The notes: generated by a model not told the origin, from the sequence alone. A DNA stretch of 38,299 nt from Streptosporangiaceae bacterium (GCA_025964695.1 JAOPYK010000201.1:1-38299), one strand, 5' to 3'. Positions 26,452 to 34,781 are shown, counted from the stretch's first letter. Numbers and translations: made by a program.

Positions 26452-27473
26452 CCATCACCGCAGCCACCCCCCGCTACGTCGTCCGGCGCTGGAGCCGCCA
26501 GTCGATCACCTCGACCTGCCTGGTGGCAGGGGTCTTCGTCGCGCTGATCCTGGCCCCCTACGCCATGTCGGCCAACGGCGTCCAGCAGCTCACCTCCCTG
26601 TTCATCTTCGTGATCCTCGCGGTGATGTGGAACACGCTGGCCGGCTACGGCGGGCTCGTCTCCATCGGCCAGCAGGCCTTCATCGGCCTTGGCGCCTACG
26701 GCACGATCTTCCTGACCCAGCACGGTGTGCAGCCGTTCGTCGCGATGATCGTGGCGGCCGTGGCGGCCGGGGTGCTCGCCCTGCCGATCTCGCTGTTGCT
26801 GCTGCGGCTGCGCGGCGGCCAGTTCGCGATCGGAACCTGGGTCGTCGCCGAGACGCTGGCCCTGCTGGTCGCCTTGGACCAGGGACTGGGCGGCGGCACC
26901 GGAACCTCGCTGCGCGGGCTGAACGTCTACAGCCCCATCGTCCGGCAGGCCTACACCTACTGGCTCACTCTCGGCTTCCTGGTGCTGCTGCTCGGCATCG
27001 TCTTCGCGCTGCTGCGCAGCCGTCACGGTGTCTCCCTGCAGGCGGTCCGGGACGACCAGGAGGCGGCCTCCTCCCTCGGCGTGCGGGTGCAGGCGGGCAA
27101 GCGCATGCTGTTCGTCGTCGCCGCGTTCGGCTGCGGGGCGGCCGGGGCGCTCACCCTCGCCAACTCGCTGTTCATCCAGCCGCAGTCCATCTTCGGTGTG
27201 CAGTGGACGGCGTACATGATCTTCATGGTGCTGGTCGGCGGCATGGGCACCTTCGAGGGGCCCATCATCGGTGCCCTGATCTTCTTCGCCATCCAGTACC
27301 GGTTCGCCGACAGCGGCGCCTGGTACCTGATCGGCCTCGGCGCGATCGCCGTCGCGTTCGCGCTGCTGCTGCCGCGCGGACTGTGGGGTCTGGTCCAGAA
27401 CCGCTGGCACACCCACCTGCTGCCGGTCGGCTACCGCCTGCAGAAAGCCGACACCACGGATGAGAAGGAGTGA
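26448..27473 (+). CDS. ABC importer permease (LivM type)
   Basis: A 341-residue membrane permease with about nine hydrophobic helices after a short basic N-terminus (RYVVRRWSRQ). Family motifs are NTLAGYGGLVSIGQQAFIGL, LRLRGGQFAIGTWVVAE and the EAA loop VRDDQEAASSLGVRVQAGK, then VLVGGMGTFEGPIIGA. The ATG at 26448 overlaps the LivH-type stop. The last gene, an aldehyde dehydrogenase, begins 60 bp later. Together with LivH type, LivF type, LivG type and the lipoprotein it makes a complete importer. Confidence 0.92.
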   Translation: MTITAATPRYVVRRWSRQSITSTCLVAGVFVALILAPYAMSANGVQQLTSLFIFVILAVMWNTLAGYGGLVSIGQQAFIGLGAYGTIFLTQHGVQPFVAMIVAAVAAGVLALPISLLLLRLRGGQFAIGTWVVAETLALLVALDQGLGGGTGTSLRGLNVYSPIVRQAYTYWLTLGFLVLLLGIVFALLRSRHGVSLQAVRDDQEAASSLGVRVQAGKRMLFVVAAFGCGAAGALTLANSLFIQPQSIFGVQWTAYMIFMVLVGGMGTFEGPIIGALIFFAIQYRFADSGAWYLIGLGAIAVAFALLLPRGLWGLVQNRWHTHLLPVGYRLQKADTTDEKE

Positions 27474-27532
27474 TCCCGGCGTCCCTTACGGTTGGGGATG
27501 ACCAGCAGAGAAGTGCGGCGGAAGGAGACTGT

Positions 27533-29008
27533 GTGCCCAGCCAGCTGATCGCGCCGCGGGAGTTCCGGCAGTCCATCGCGGGTGACTGGGTCGAGGCCGG
27601 CGGCGGCCGGACGTTCGACGACCACGACCCATGGAGCGGCGAAGTGATCGCCCGCATGCCGGCGGGCGACTCGGGCGACGCCAGGCTGGCCATCGAGGCG
27701 GCACACGAGGCGTTCGCGACCTGGTCCCGTTCGGCGCCCGGCGAACGGCAGATGATCTTCCTTCGGGCCGCCGACATCCTGCAGCGCCGCAGCGCCGAGG
27801 TGTTGCACTGGCTGGCCACCGAGACCGGATGCGGGCACGCCTTCGGACAGATCCAGCTCGAGTTCGCCCTGTCCCTGCTGCGCCAGGCCGCCGGGGCCGT
27901 CTACACGCCGGTCGGCCAGGTGATGCCGACCGACCGGCCGGGGGCCTTCGCGATGGCGGTACGCCGCCCGGTCGGGGTGGTGGCGGCCATCGCGCCGTGG
28001 AACGCCGCGCTGGTCCTGTCCGGCCGGGCGATCGCCGCACCGCTGGCACTGGGCAACACCGTCGTCCTCAAGCCGTCCGAGGAATCCCCCTGGGTCGGCG
28101 GGCTGGTGTGGGCCGAGATCTTCGAGGAGGCGGGCCTGCCTCCCGGGGTCCTCAACGTGGTCACCCATGCGCCCGGTGAGGCGGGCGCGATCGGGGCCGA
28201 ACTGATCGCGCACCCCCGGGTCCGCCGGATCAACTTCACCGGCTCGACGGCGACCGGCCGGCGGCTGGCCGAGGCCGCCGGCCGGCATCTCAAGCGGGTG
28301 GTGCTGGAGCTGGGCGGCCAGAACCCCCTCATCGTGCTGGCCGACGCCGACCTGGACCATGCGGTCGACGCCGCCGCCTATGGAGCGTTCCTGCACCAGG
28401 GCCAGATCTGCATGTGCGCCCGGCGGATCTTCGTGGAGCGCCCGCTGGCCGCCGACTTCCTCGACCGCTTCGCCGTCAAGACCGCCGGCCTGGCCTTCGG
28501 TGACCCGCACGAGCTGGACACGGTCATCGGGCCCCTGATCAACCAGTACGCCCTGGCGACGGTGGTCCGCCGGGTCGAGGACGCCGTCGCCGGAGGTGCG
28601 CGGATTCTGGCCGGCGGGACGGCGTCCGGGCCCTGCTATCCCGCGACACTGATCGTCGACGTCCCGCCCGAGTCCGAGCTGGCCCAGGAGGAGACCTTCG
28701 GCCCGGTCGTCATGGTCGACATCGTCGACAGCGCGGACGAGGCGGTCCAGCGTGCCAACGAGTCCTCCTTCGGCCTCACCGCCGGAGTGCTGACCGGCGA
28801 CCAGGAACGTGGTCTCGCGATCGCCGACCGCCTCGAGGCCGGCATCATCCACATCAACGACCAGCCCATCCAGGACGAACCGCAGATGCCGTTCGGCGGG
28901 GTGAAGGACAGCGGCTGGGGACGCTTCGGCGTCACCTTCGCCGCCGAGGAGTTCACCGAGATGCACTGGCTCACGGTGAAGAGCGGCCCGCGCGAGTTCC
29001 CCTTCTGA
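27533..29008 (+). CDS. Aldehyde dehydrogenase at end of importer operon
   Basis: A 491-residue NAD(P)-dependent aldehyde dehydrogenase. The GTG at 27533 is preceded by GGAAGGAG, better than the overlapping GTG at 27470. Motifs: APWNAALVLSGRA (oxyanion Asn), VLKPSEESPW, FTGSTATGRRLAEAAG, base Glu in LELGGQNPLIVL, nucleophile Cys in LHQGQICMCARR, EETFGPVVMV and HINDQPIQDEPQMPFGG. Its ending (TEMHWLTVKSGPREFPF) parallels that of the minus-strand enzyme (TETRWVTVRSEPPAYPF), so the two are related and flank the transporter. It probably oxidises an imported aldehyde or a downstream intermediate to the acid. Soluble. Confidence 0.92.
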   Translation: MPSQLIAPREFRQSIAGDWVEAGGGRTFDDHDPWSGEVIARMPAGDSGDARLAIEAAHEAFATWSRSAPGERQMIFLRAADILQRRSAEVLHWLATETGCGHAFGQIQLEFALSLLRQAAGAVYTPVGQVMPTDRPGAFAMAVRRPVGVVAAIAPWNAALVLSGRAIAAPLALGNTVVLKPSEESPWVGGLVWAEIFEEAGLPPGVLNVVTHAPGEAGAIGAELIAHPRVRRINFTGSTATGRRLAEAAGRHLKRVVLELGGQNPLIVLADADLDHAVDAAAYGAFLHQGQICMCARRIFVERPLAADFLDRFAVKTAGLAFGDPHELDTVIGPLINQYALATVVRRVEDAVAGGARILAGGTASGPCYPATLIVDVPPESELAQEETFGPVVMVDIVDSADEAVQRANESSFGLTAGVLTGDQERGLAIADRLEAGIIHINDQPIQDEPQMPFGGVKDSGWGRFGVTFAAEEFTEMHWLTVKSGPREFPF

Positions 29009-29019
29009 GGGGCGCCGGT

Positions 29020-29112
29020 CTAACCGTCCGGAAGTTCGGCGGTGAGGAGCGCGCCGACCCGGCGCCAGGCGTCTTCGGCGACGGCGGCCCGGAAGGTGTC
29101 GCGCTCATGGCA
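29020..29112 (-). pseudogene. C-terminal remnant, dienelactone-hydrolase-like
   Basis: A minus-strand frame ending CHERDTFRAAVAEDAWRRVG, then nine more residues and a stop, resembles the C-terminus of dienelactone hydrolases (GFHCDER...AAAxAWxR). No catalytic residues or start are present; upstream sequence does not match. It lies 11 bp after the second aldehyde dehydrogenase, so it marks the right edge of the cassette as a broken gene. The call rests on a short match. Confidence 0.4.
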
Positions 29113-29180
29113 GGGGCGCGGGCGAGGATGGGACCCGTTCGGCTGGACGTGAGCGCCGGGGTCCGCTAAAGAAGCGAGTT

Positions 29181-30806
29181 ATGAGCCGATTGGTGCTTGG
29201 CCCCCTGCTCCGTCACGTCGGTGAACGGACCGCGACCATCTGGGTGGAGACCGACCAGCCCTGCGAGGTCCGTGTCACCTGCGACGCGGACGGCCCGGAC
29301 GTCACCGCCCCTACGTTCACCGTGCACGGTCACCACTACGCGTTGGTGGAGGTGGACGGCCTGGCACCCGGATCGGCGAGGCCGTACCGGGTGAGCCTCG
29401 ACGGGGAGACGGTCTGGCCGGAGCCCCGGTCCACCTTCCCCGCCAGCCGCCTGCGTACGCTCGGCGGCCCCGGGACCCCGCTGCGGGTGACGTTCGGGTC
29501 ATGCCGGGTGGCCCCGGCGTCCATCGAGTCGCACGGGATCGACGCACTCTCGGCGTTCGCCCACCAGCTGGCCGCCGATCCGGCCGCCGGCGAGGGGACG
29601 CCCTCCGAGGCCTGGCCGAGCCTGCTGCTCATGATCGGCGATCAGGTCTACGCCGACAGCACCGGTGAGCGGATGCGGGAGTTCATCCGGACCCGGCGCG
29701 ACCTCGAAGCGGAGCCGTACGACGAGATCGCCGACTTCGAGGAGTACACCGAGCTGTACCGGCTGGCCTGGGGCGAGGACCCGGCCGTGCGCTGGCTGCT
29801 GTCCACGCTGCCCACCCTGAACATCTTCGACGACCACGACGTCCGCGACGACTGGAACACCTCATACGCCTGGCGGCAGCAGATCTGGGCGCAGCCGTGG
29901 TGGCGGAAGCGCATCGTCGGCGGCATCGGGTCGTACTGGGTCTACCAACACCTGGGCAACCTGTCGCCGGCCGACCGCGCCGCCGACCCGCTGTACGCGG
30001 CGGTACGCGAGGGGACCGGGGACGCCGGGAAGGCCGTGGACGAGTTCGCCGAACGCGCCGACCAGGAACCGGCCAGCACCCGGTGGAGCTATGCCCACGA
30101 TTTCGGCGGCACCCGGCTCATCGTCATCGACAGCCGGTGCTCCCGGCTGCTGACCGCCGACCGGCGCGCGATGCTGGACGACGAGGAGCAGGCCTGGTTC
30201 GACGCCCAATGCACCGGCGGCGTGGACCACCTGCTCATTGCCAGCTCGCTGCCGTACCTGCTGCCGCCGGCCATCCATCACGCCGAGTCGTGGAACGAGG
30301 CGGTGGCCGGCGGGGCCTGGGGGCGGCGCGGCGCCGAGTTCGGGGAGAAGGTGCGCCAGGCCGCCGACCTGGAGCACTGGGCGGCGTTCGAGACCTCCTT
30401 CCGGGCGGTCGCCGAGGGGGTGTCGGCGGTGGTGCGGGGCGAGCGAGGGGCCGCGCCGGCGAGCATCGCGTTCCTCTCCGGTGACGTGCACTACTCCTAT
30501 CTGGCCAAGGTGCGCGGGATGCCGATCTACCAGGTGGTGTGCTCGCCGATGCGAAACCCCCTGGTCGGGTTCTTCAGGTGGGCGAACGTCATGGCCTCGT
30601 GGCGGATGATGTCCGCTCCCGTACGACTGCTGGCGAAGCTGGCGCGGGTGCCCCGGCCCGCGCTCAGCTGGCGGCTCACCCAGCGGCCCACCTTCGACAA
30701 CGCGCTCGCGACGGTGCGGATCGACGGCCGGCGCAACTCCGTCCACTGGAACACCTCCGACACCGAGACCACCATGAGGGAGGTCGGCAGGGCCACCCTC
30801 GCCTAG
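29181..30806 (+). CDS. PhoD-like metallophosphoesterase
   Basis: A 541-residue protein of the alkaline phosphatase D family, which hydrolyses phosphomonoesters or diesters with Ca/Fe-type metal centres. An N-terminal Ig-like domain (GPLLRHVGERTATIWVETD) is followed by the catalytic domain. Metal-binding and active-site motifs are FGSCR, LLMIGDQVYAD, NIFDDHDVRDDWN, and LSGDVHYSYL. Unlike secreted Tat-exported PhoD proteins, it begins MSRLVLGPLLRH with no signal peptide, so it should be cytosolic. The family includes such actinobacterial cytosolic members; the substrate is unknown. ATG at 29181 has AAAGAAGCGAG upstream. Monocistronic. Confidence 0.88.
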   Translation: MSRLVLGPLLRHVGERTATIWVETDQPCEVRVTCDADGPDVTAPTFTVHGHHYALVEVDGLAPGSARPYRVSLDGETVWPEPRSTFPASRLRTLGGPGTPLRVTFGSCRVAPASIESHGIDALSAFAHQLAADPAAGEGTPSEAWPSLLLMIGDQVYADSTGERMREFIRTRRDLEAEPYDEIADFEEYTELYRLAWGEDPAVRWLLSTLPTLNIFDDHDVRDDWNTSYAWRQQIWAQPWWRKRIVGGIGSYWVYQHLGNLSPADRAADPLYAAVREGTGDAGKAVDEFAERADQEPASTRWSYAHDFGGTRLIVIDSRCSRLLTADRRAMLDDEEQAWFDAQCTGGVDHLLIASSLPYLLPPAIHHAESWNEAVAGGAWGRRGAEFGEKVRQAADLEHWAAFETSFRAVAEGVSAVVRGERGAAPASIAFLSGDVHYSYLAKVRGMPIYQVVCSPMRNPLVGFFRWANVMASWRMMSAPVRLLAKLARVPRPALSWRLTQRPTFDNALATVRIDGRRNSVHWNTSDTETTMREVGRATLA

Positions 30807-31126
30807 GGGCCGGGAGCACCCGTCCACGCGTGGAATCGAGGCAAGACTTCGTATAGGCCGCCCACGTCACGGATAGATCCTCGGGGCCTCCACGTAAAGA
30901 TCATGGGGTACATATTCCGGACAGAACGTAACGACTGGTAGCGTCCGCGCAAGCAATGTCCCTGGTCGGGGGGGTTGCTCCATGGCCAGGGTTCAGGTTG
31001 GACCGCGACGCCGAATCGCCTGATTGGCTTCCGGCCGGAGAGGACTTCACTACGCTATGGATGCCCGAACACATCCGCGGAGTGGGTCCTTGACAAGGGC
31101 CCCGTGTTGAGGAAGGGCGGTGTCGC
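30807..31126. other. Leader region upstream of NYN-domain gene
   Basis: A 320-bp gene-free stretch. A possible -10 (TAGCGT, 30939-30944, the same hexamer as at dnaK) would give a leader of about 180 bases. CCCTGG (30960-30965) pairs with CCAGGG (30986-30991). I do not recognise a known riboswitch, but a long structured leader before this gene is possible. There is no open frame with convincing coding features. Confidence 0.35.
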
Positions 31127-32329
31127 GTGGATCGTTGCGCGCTGTTCGTAGATGCCGGCTACCTGCTGGCTGACGGCGCGATGGCGGTGCACGGAACCCG
31201 CCATCGAGAGACCGTGTCATGGGATTTCGGGGGGCTGCTCCAGCTGCTCGGCAATCTCGCCCGCGAGCGCACCGGCATGCCGCTGCTGCGTTGCTACTGG
31301 TACGAGGCCACGGTCGAGGGCCGGCGAGCGCCCGAGCACGAGGCGCTGGCGGACCTGCCCGGTCTCAAGCTGCGCCTAGGGCGGATCCGGCCCGGCCGCC
31401 GTGAGGCCGTCGACACCGAGATCCACCGGGACCTCATGACGCTGGCCCGCAACGGTGCCATCGCCGACGCGGTCCTGGTCAGCGGAGACGAGGACCTCGC
31501 CCAGATCATCACCGACGCCCAGGACCTCGGCGTGCGCGTAACGGTCGTGCACGTGGCGGTCGAGGGCAACTGGACCATCTCCCGGATGCTGCGCCAGGAG
31601 TGCGACGATCTGATCGAGATCGGCTCCGGCCATCTGCGGCCCTACGTCAATCTGCTGAACGGCATGAACGGCCGGGACACCGCTTCCTCGCTGTCCTCGC
31701 CGCTCTCCAACGGCCACGGCGCCGCATCCGGCAACTCCATCGCGCCGATGCAGACCGGCCCGCACGGCGGCCCGCCGCCCGGATCGCCGATCAGCGGCCC
31801 GCTGCCACAGCTCTCCGCTCCCCTGCCGAGCCCGTCGATGAACTCCTCCATGAGCTCATCGCATAATTCGGGCAACGGCTCCCAGAGCTCCTCAATGGGC
31901 ATGGGCGCCCCCATCCACGCCGCGCCGACGCCCCCTCCGGTGAGCACCCCGTCGTATCTCATGCCGCCCGCGCCCCCTCCGCAGCAGCAGTCCTACTCCC
32001 AGCCACAGCAGCCGCAGCAGTCACAGCACGGCCCCTTCACCGGGCCGCAGCCGATGGCGCCCGCGCCGATGCAGCAGGCCGCGCCGACCCTGTCCGACGC
32101 GGTCAAGGCCGCCCATCAGGAGGGCCAGGACTTCGGCGAGTCCGTCGCCCGGGATGCGCCCGCGCTCTGGCTCGAAGCGGTGCTGGCCCGCAAGCCCCGG
32201 ATGCCCTCCGACCTCGAGGCCAGGCTGCTGCAGGGGTCGTCGCTGCCCATCGATTTCCTGTTGCACGACGAGGTGCGGCACGCCCTCCGGCGGGGCTTCT
32301 GGGACGCTCTCGAACGTTCCCGCCGGTAG
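31127..32329 (+). CDS. NYN-domain (PIN-like) protein with disordered linker
   Basis: A 400-residue protein. Residues 1-180 form a NYN/DUF88-type PIN-like domain with the expected acidic residues: Asp9 in FVDAGYLL, Asp in AVDTEIHRDLM, and SGDEDLAQII; such domains are putative ribonucleases acting on RNA. Residues about 185-325 are low-complexity, rich in Ser, Pro, Gln and Asn (for example PSMNSSMSSSHNSGNGSQSS), and likely disordered. The last 75 residues (DAVKAAHQEGQDFGESVARD, DLEARLLQGSSLPIDFLL) form a helical conserved-looking end. GTG at 31127 has GAGGAAGG upstream. The TPR gene follows after 87 bp. The role is unknown. Confidence 0.85.
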   Translation: MDRCALFVDAGYLLADGAMAVHGTRHRETVSWDFGGLLQLLGNLARERTGMPLLRCYWYEATVEGRRAPEHEALADLPGLKLRLGRIRPGRREAVDTEIHRDLMTLARNGAIADAVLVSGDEDLAQIITDAQDLGVRVTVVHVAVEGNWTISRMLRQECDDLIEIGSGHLRPYVNLLNGMNGRDTASSLSSPLSNGHGAASGNSIAPMQTGPHGGPPPGSPISGPLPQLSAPLPSPSMNSSMSSSHNSGNGSQSSSMGMGAPIHAAPTPPPVSTPSYLMPPAPPPQQQSYSQPQQPQQSQHGPFTGPQPMAPAPMQQAAPTLSDAVKAAHQEGQDFGESVARDAPALWLEAVLARKPRMPSDLEARLLQGSSLPIDFLLHDEVRHALRRGFWDALERSRR

Positions 32330-32416
32330 GGCGTCGGCCCCCGCATACACCAGTGCTTTTCGCGATCATTCACGATTCGCCCGCTTCATCGGGCGATCGG
32401 CGGGTAGCGTCAGAGC

Positions 32417-33046
32417 GTGACGCATGTGACGGAAGACGATCTCGACGACCTGGAGTTCGACACACTGCGCACGGGTGATCACATCTCGGCGGCACGACGG
32501 CTCTCCGACCTGGCCGAGTCCGTGTCCAGTGGGGTGTCCCGGGCCAAGATCCTGCTTCGCGCGGGTGAGCAATGGCAGCACGCGGGCGACTTCGCGAAGG
32601 CCGCCGAGCTCTACCGGCGAGCCATCGAAGACGGAAGCGAACCCTACGGCGATCCCCGCGCCTACCTCGCCGACGCCCTTTTCGAGCTGGGCCGGGCCGA
32701 CGAGGCCCGCACCCTGGTAGAGGAGATCCGCGCCGACGCACCTCGCGACCCCGAGGTCTATCGCACCGTGGCAGAGGTGCTCTATGCCCAGGGCGACACG
32801 ACCGGGGCCCACGAGTGGGCGACCGCCGGAGCGGACGTCGTGCTGGCGCTCCGGGAGCGGAGCGTGGAGGAGACGGCCCCCGGCTTCGCCGCGGCCGAAG
32901 CCGACCACTCCGAGTCGGTGGAGTCCGCCGAGGCCGCGGAGGACAGCCTGGAGGCCCTGCTACGGCTGCGCTACCGCTCACGCATCGACCTCGGCCGGCC
33001 GGAGGACGACTACGACGCCCTGCTGGACGATCTCCTCAAGGCCTGA
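32417..33046 (+). CDS. TPR-repeat protein
   Basis: A 209-residue soluble protein with two or three tetratricopeptide-like helical pairs (ILLRAGEQWQHAGDFAKAAE, DPRAYLADALFELGRADEAR, VYRTVAEVLYAQGDTTGAHE). An acidic stretch follows (SESVESAEAAEDSLEAL) and a conserved-looking end RYRSRIDLGRPEDDYDALL. It probably serves as a protein-interaction scaffold. GTG at 32417; the region before it is AT-rich and may hold its own promoter. It lies 87 bp after the NYN gene and converges on the hydrolase-fold gene. Confidence 0.85.
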   Translation: MTHVTEDDLDDLEFDTLRTGDHISAARRLSDLAESVSSGVSRAKILLRAGEQWQHAGDFAKAAELYRRAIEDGSEPYGDPRAYLADALFELGRADEARTLVEEIRADAPRDPEVYRTVAEVLYAQGDTTGAHEWATAGADVVLALRERSVEETAPGFAAAEADHSESVESAEAAEDSLEALLRLRYRSRIDLGRPEDDYDALLDDLLKA

Positions 33047-33048
33047 GC

Positions 33049-33107
33049 ACCATCGTCAGCGCCATCATCGGGGCCATCATCGGGGCCATCGTCAGAGGGT
33101 GACGATG
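33049..33107. repeat. Four 12-bp tandem repeats with hairpin
   Basis: Four head-to-tail units, 33049-33096: accatcgtcagc, two identical gccatcatcggg, and gccatcgtcaga. CATCGTCA in the last unit (33087-33094) pairs perfectly with TGACGATG (33100-33107), and the copy in the first unit (33051-33058) can pair with the same arm. It lies between convergent genes and overlaps the last codon of the minus-strand gene, so it likely includes a two-way terminator. Confidence 0.6.
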
Positions 33108-33640
33108 AGCTTGTGCAGCGCCTGCGCGACATCCGCCTGCTCGGAGGCGGCCACCGGCCAGCCGCGTAGGCTTGCCTGGCGCGCCTCCTGGTCGTATGCC
33201 GTGGACAGCTGCAGATAGCCGCAGGGCGCCTCCGGCCAGTCGTCGGGGACCGGCGCCTCCGGGGTCTCCGGGTGGCCGTCACCGTGGTCGTGGCCGTGCC
33301 CCTGCCCGGGATCCGCGCTCTGCGGGGCCCGCCGGGCCCGGGGCAGCCGGGCATCGATGAAGACATAGCCGCCCACCGGCCGGTGAGCGGCCCGCTGGGC
33401 CACCGCGATCGACGGCAGCAGCGGGCCCACCGCTCCGTGCCCGACCAGGATGAGCGGGGCCCTGGGCGCGGTGGCTGCGATGACCAGGGCGGCCCGTGCG
33501 ACGTAGCGCATGCCCTCGACGCCGCGGACGTCCGGCGCGACGACGTCCAGACCATACGATCTGAGCGTCTCGGGGAGCGGTCCCCAGCCGGCGGCGGTGT
33601 CCGCCGGGTCATGTAGCAGGACCAACGTGCCGGGCGTCAT
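33092..33640 (-). CDS. Alpha/beta-hydrolase-fold protein lacking Ser nucleophile
   Basis: A 182-residue protein from the ATG at 33640, preceded by AGGAGG. The fold starts TPGTLVLLHDPADTAAGW, with the nucleophile elbow at LILVGHGAVGPLLP: the expected GxSxG reads G-H-G-A-V-G, so the catalytic Ser is Gly. A short insert is His/Asp/Gly-rich (GHGHDHGDGH) and may bind metal. The end is VAQALHKLIVTL. It is shorter than usual hydrolases (about 250-300). Likely non-enzymatic or using an alternative chemistry. It is divergent from the OPRTase gene. Fold call is good; function unknown. Confidence 0.75.
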   Translation of the reverse strand: MTPGTLVLLHDPADTAAGWGPLPETLRSYGLDVVAPDVRGVEGMRYVARAALVIAATAPRAPLILVGHGAVGPLLPSIAVAQRAAHRPVGGYVFIDARLPRARRAPQSADPGQGHGHDHGDGHPETPEAPVPDDWPEAPCGYLQLSTAYDQEARQASLRGWPVAASEQADVAQALHKLIVTL

Positions 33641-33787
33641 CTCAACCTCCTGGTTCCCACTACAGGAACGCGCTTGCCTCCCAACATTCTCCACAAACCA
33701 GGCAAATCACCCAGAGGGTCTGTCGTTCGGAAGGGCCAAGCTACACGCGGGGAGCCCGTTCCGGGGCGTCGGACATAGGCTCTGCAT

Positions 33788-34324
33788 GTGAGCGATCGAG
33801 AAGACCTGCTGAAACACATCAAGGACAAGGCCGTCGTGCACGGAGACGTCGTGCTGTCCTCGGGACAGCGGGCGTCGTTCTATGTCGACCTGCGCCGGGT
33901 CACCCTGGACGCCCGGGCCGCCCCGCTGATCGGCCGGGTCATGCTGGACGTGACCGGCGACCTCGGCTACGACGCGGTCGGCGGACTGACCCTCGGGGCG
34001 GATCCGGTGGCCCTGGCGATGCTGCACGCCGCGGCGGCCCGCGGTCAGGATCTGGACGCCTTCGTCGTGCGCAAGGCGGGCAAGGCGCACGGCCTGCAAC
34101 GCCGGATCGAGGGGCCGGAGGTGACGGGCCGCCGCGTGCTGGCCGTCGACGACACCTCCACGACGGGCGGCTCGGTGCTCACGGCGGTCGAGGCCCTGCG
34201 GGAGGCGGGCGCCGAGGTGGTCGGCGTCGCCACGATCGTCGAGCGAGGCGCCCGGGCCCGGGTGGAGGGCGAAGGCCTGGAATATCGCTCGGCCTACGGC
34301 CTGCGGGACCTCGGCCTGACCTGA
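33788..34324 (+). CDS. pyrE: Orotate phosphoribosyltransferase
   Basis: Transfers phosphoribose from PRPP to orotate, giving OMP in pyrimidine synthesis. 178 residues, in the family range. It begins with GTG (SDREDLLKHIKDKAVV). Substrate contacts are in LSSGQRASFYVDLR (24-37) and VVRKAGKAHG, and the PRPP loop is RRVLAVDDTSTTGGSVL. Cytosolic dimer. The neighbourhood matches mycobacterial Rv0382c near clpB. It stands between divergent and convergent genes, with 147 bp upstream. Confidence 0.94.
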   Translation: MSDREDLLKHIKDKAVVHGDVVLSSGQRASFYVDLRRVTLDARAAPLIGRVMLDVTGDLGYDAVGGLTLGADPVALAMLHAAAARGQDLDAFVVRKAGKAHGLQRRIEGPEVTGRRVLAVDDTSTTGGSVLTAVEALREAGAEVVGVATIVERGARARVEGEGLEYRSAYGLRDLGLT

Positions 34325-34331
34325 GCCGAGA

Positions 34332-34772
34332 TCAGGCGCCGACCGACCAGGACTGCTTGGCGCTCTTGCCCTTGGACACCGTTTTGCCATGGATCTGGAC
34401 GTCCACGTTCTGGGCCGGGTCCACGACGACGACCATCTCCGGCAGATCGAAGTAGCGCACCTCGCCGTGGTTGAGCGTTCCCTTGAAGAGCGTCTGGGTG
34501 TTTCCGGGCGTGGAGACGTAGACCGAGGCGGAGGCACCGGTGACCCGGATGAACAATGCGTGAACACCGGCGGGCTCGGTGGTGGACGCGCCGCCGGACT
34601 GCGGCGCCTTGGTCACCGCCGTCGCACTCGGCCCAGGGATCGCCGATTGGTTCGTGAGCGCGCCAAATAGCGCGATCCCGCCGACAATGAGCAGAGCTAA
34701 TGCCAGCACGACCGCGGCAACCGCGATCAGAATGCGCGCGTGACCCCGGGGGTCCGGCCGATGACGTCCCAC
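34332..34772 (-). CDS. Single-pass membrane protein with RodZ-C-like domain
   Basis: A 146-residue protein. A basic N-terminus (MGRHRPDPRGHAR) precedes one transmembrane helix (about 15-38), a Ser/Thr/Pro linker (to about 65), and an extracytoplasmic domain HALFIRVTGASASVYVST...LFKGTLNHGEVRYFD...VQIHGKTVSKG. That pattern resembles the C-terminal DUF4115 domain of RodZ without the HTH. It lies 10 bp downstream of the DedA-type gene and is probably co-transcribed. A role in envelope or cell-shape processes is only an inference. Confidence 0.75.
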   Translation of the reverse strand: MGRHRPDPRGHARILIAVAAVVLALALLIVGGIALFGALTNQSAIPGPSATAVTKAPQSGGASTTEPAGVHALFIRVTGASASVYVSTPGNTQTLFKGTLNHGEVRYFDLPEMVVVVDPAQNVDVQIHGKTVSKGKSAKQSWSVGA

Positions 34773-34781
34773 ATGGGGAGG

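Noticed and set aside
27470-27532. Upstream GTG start of the second aldehyde dehydrogenase
   Set aside because: It overlaps the previous stop, but the added 21 residues are not family-like, and GGAAGGAG precedes the later GTG at 27533.
30807-31126. Known riboswitch before the NYN gene
   Set aside because: The leader has a hairpin but I could not match cobalamin, TPP, SAM, glycine or c-di-AMP core motifs.
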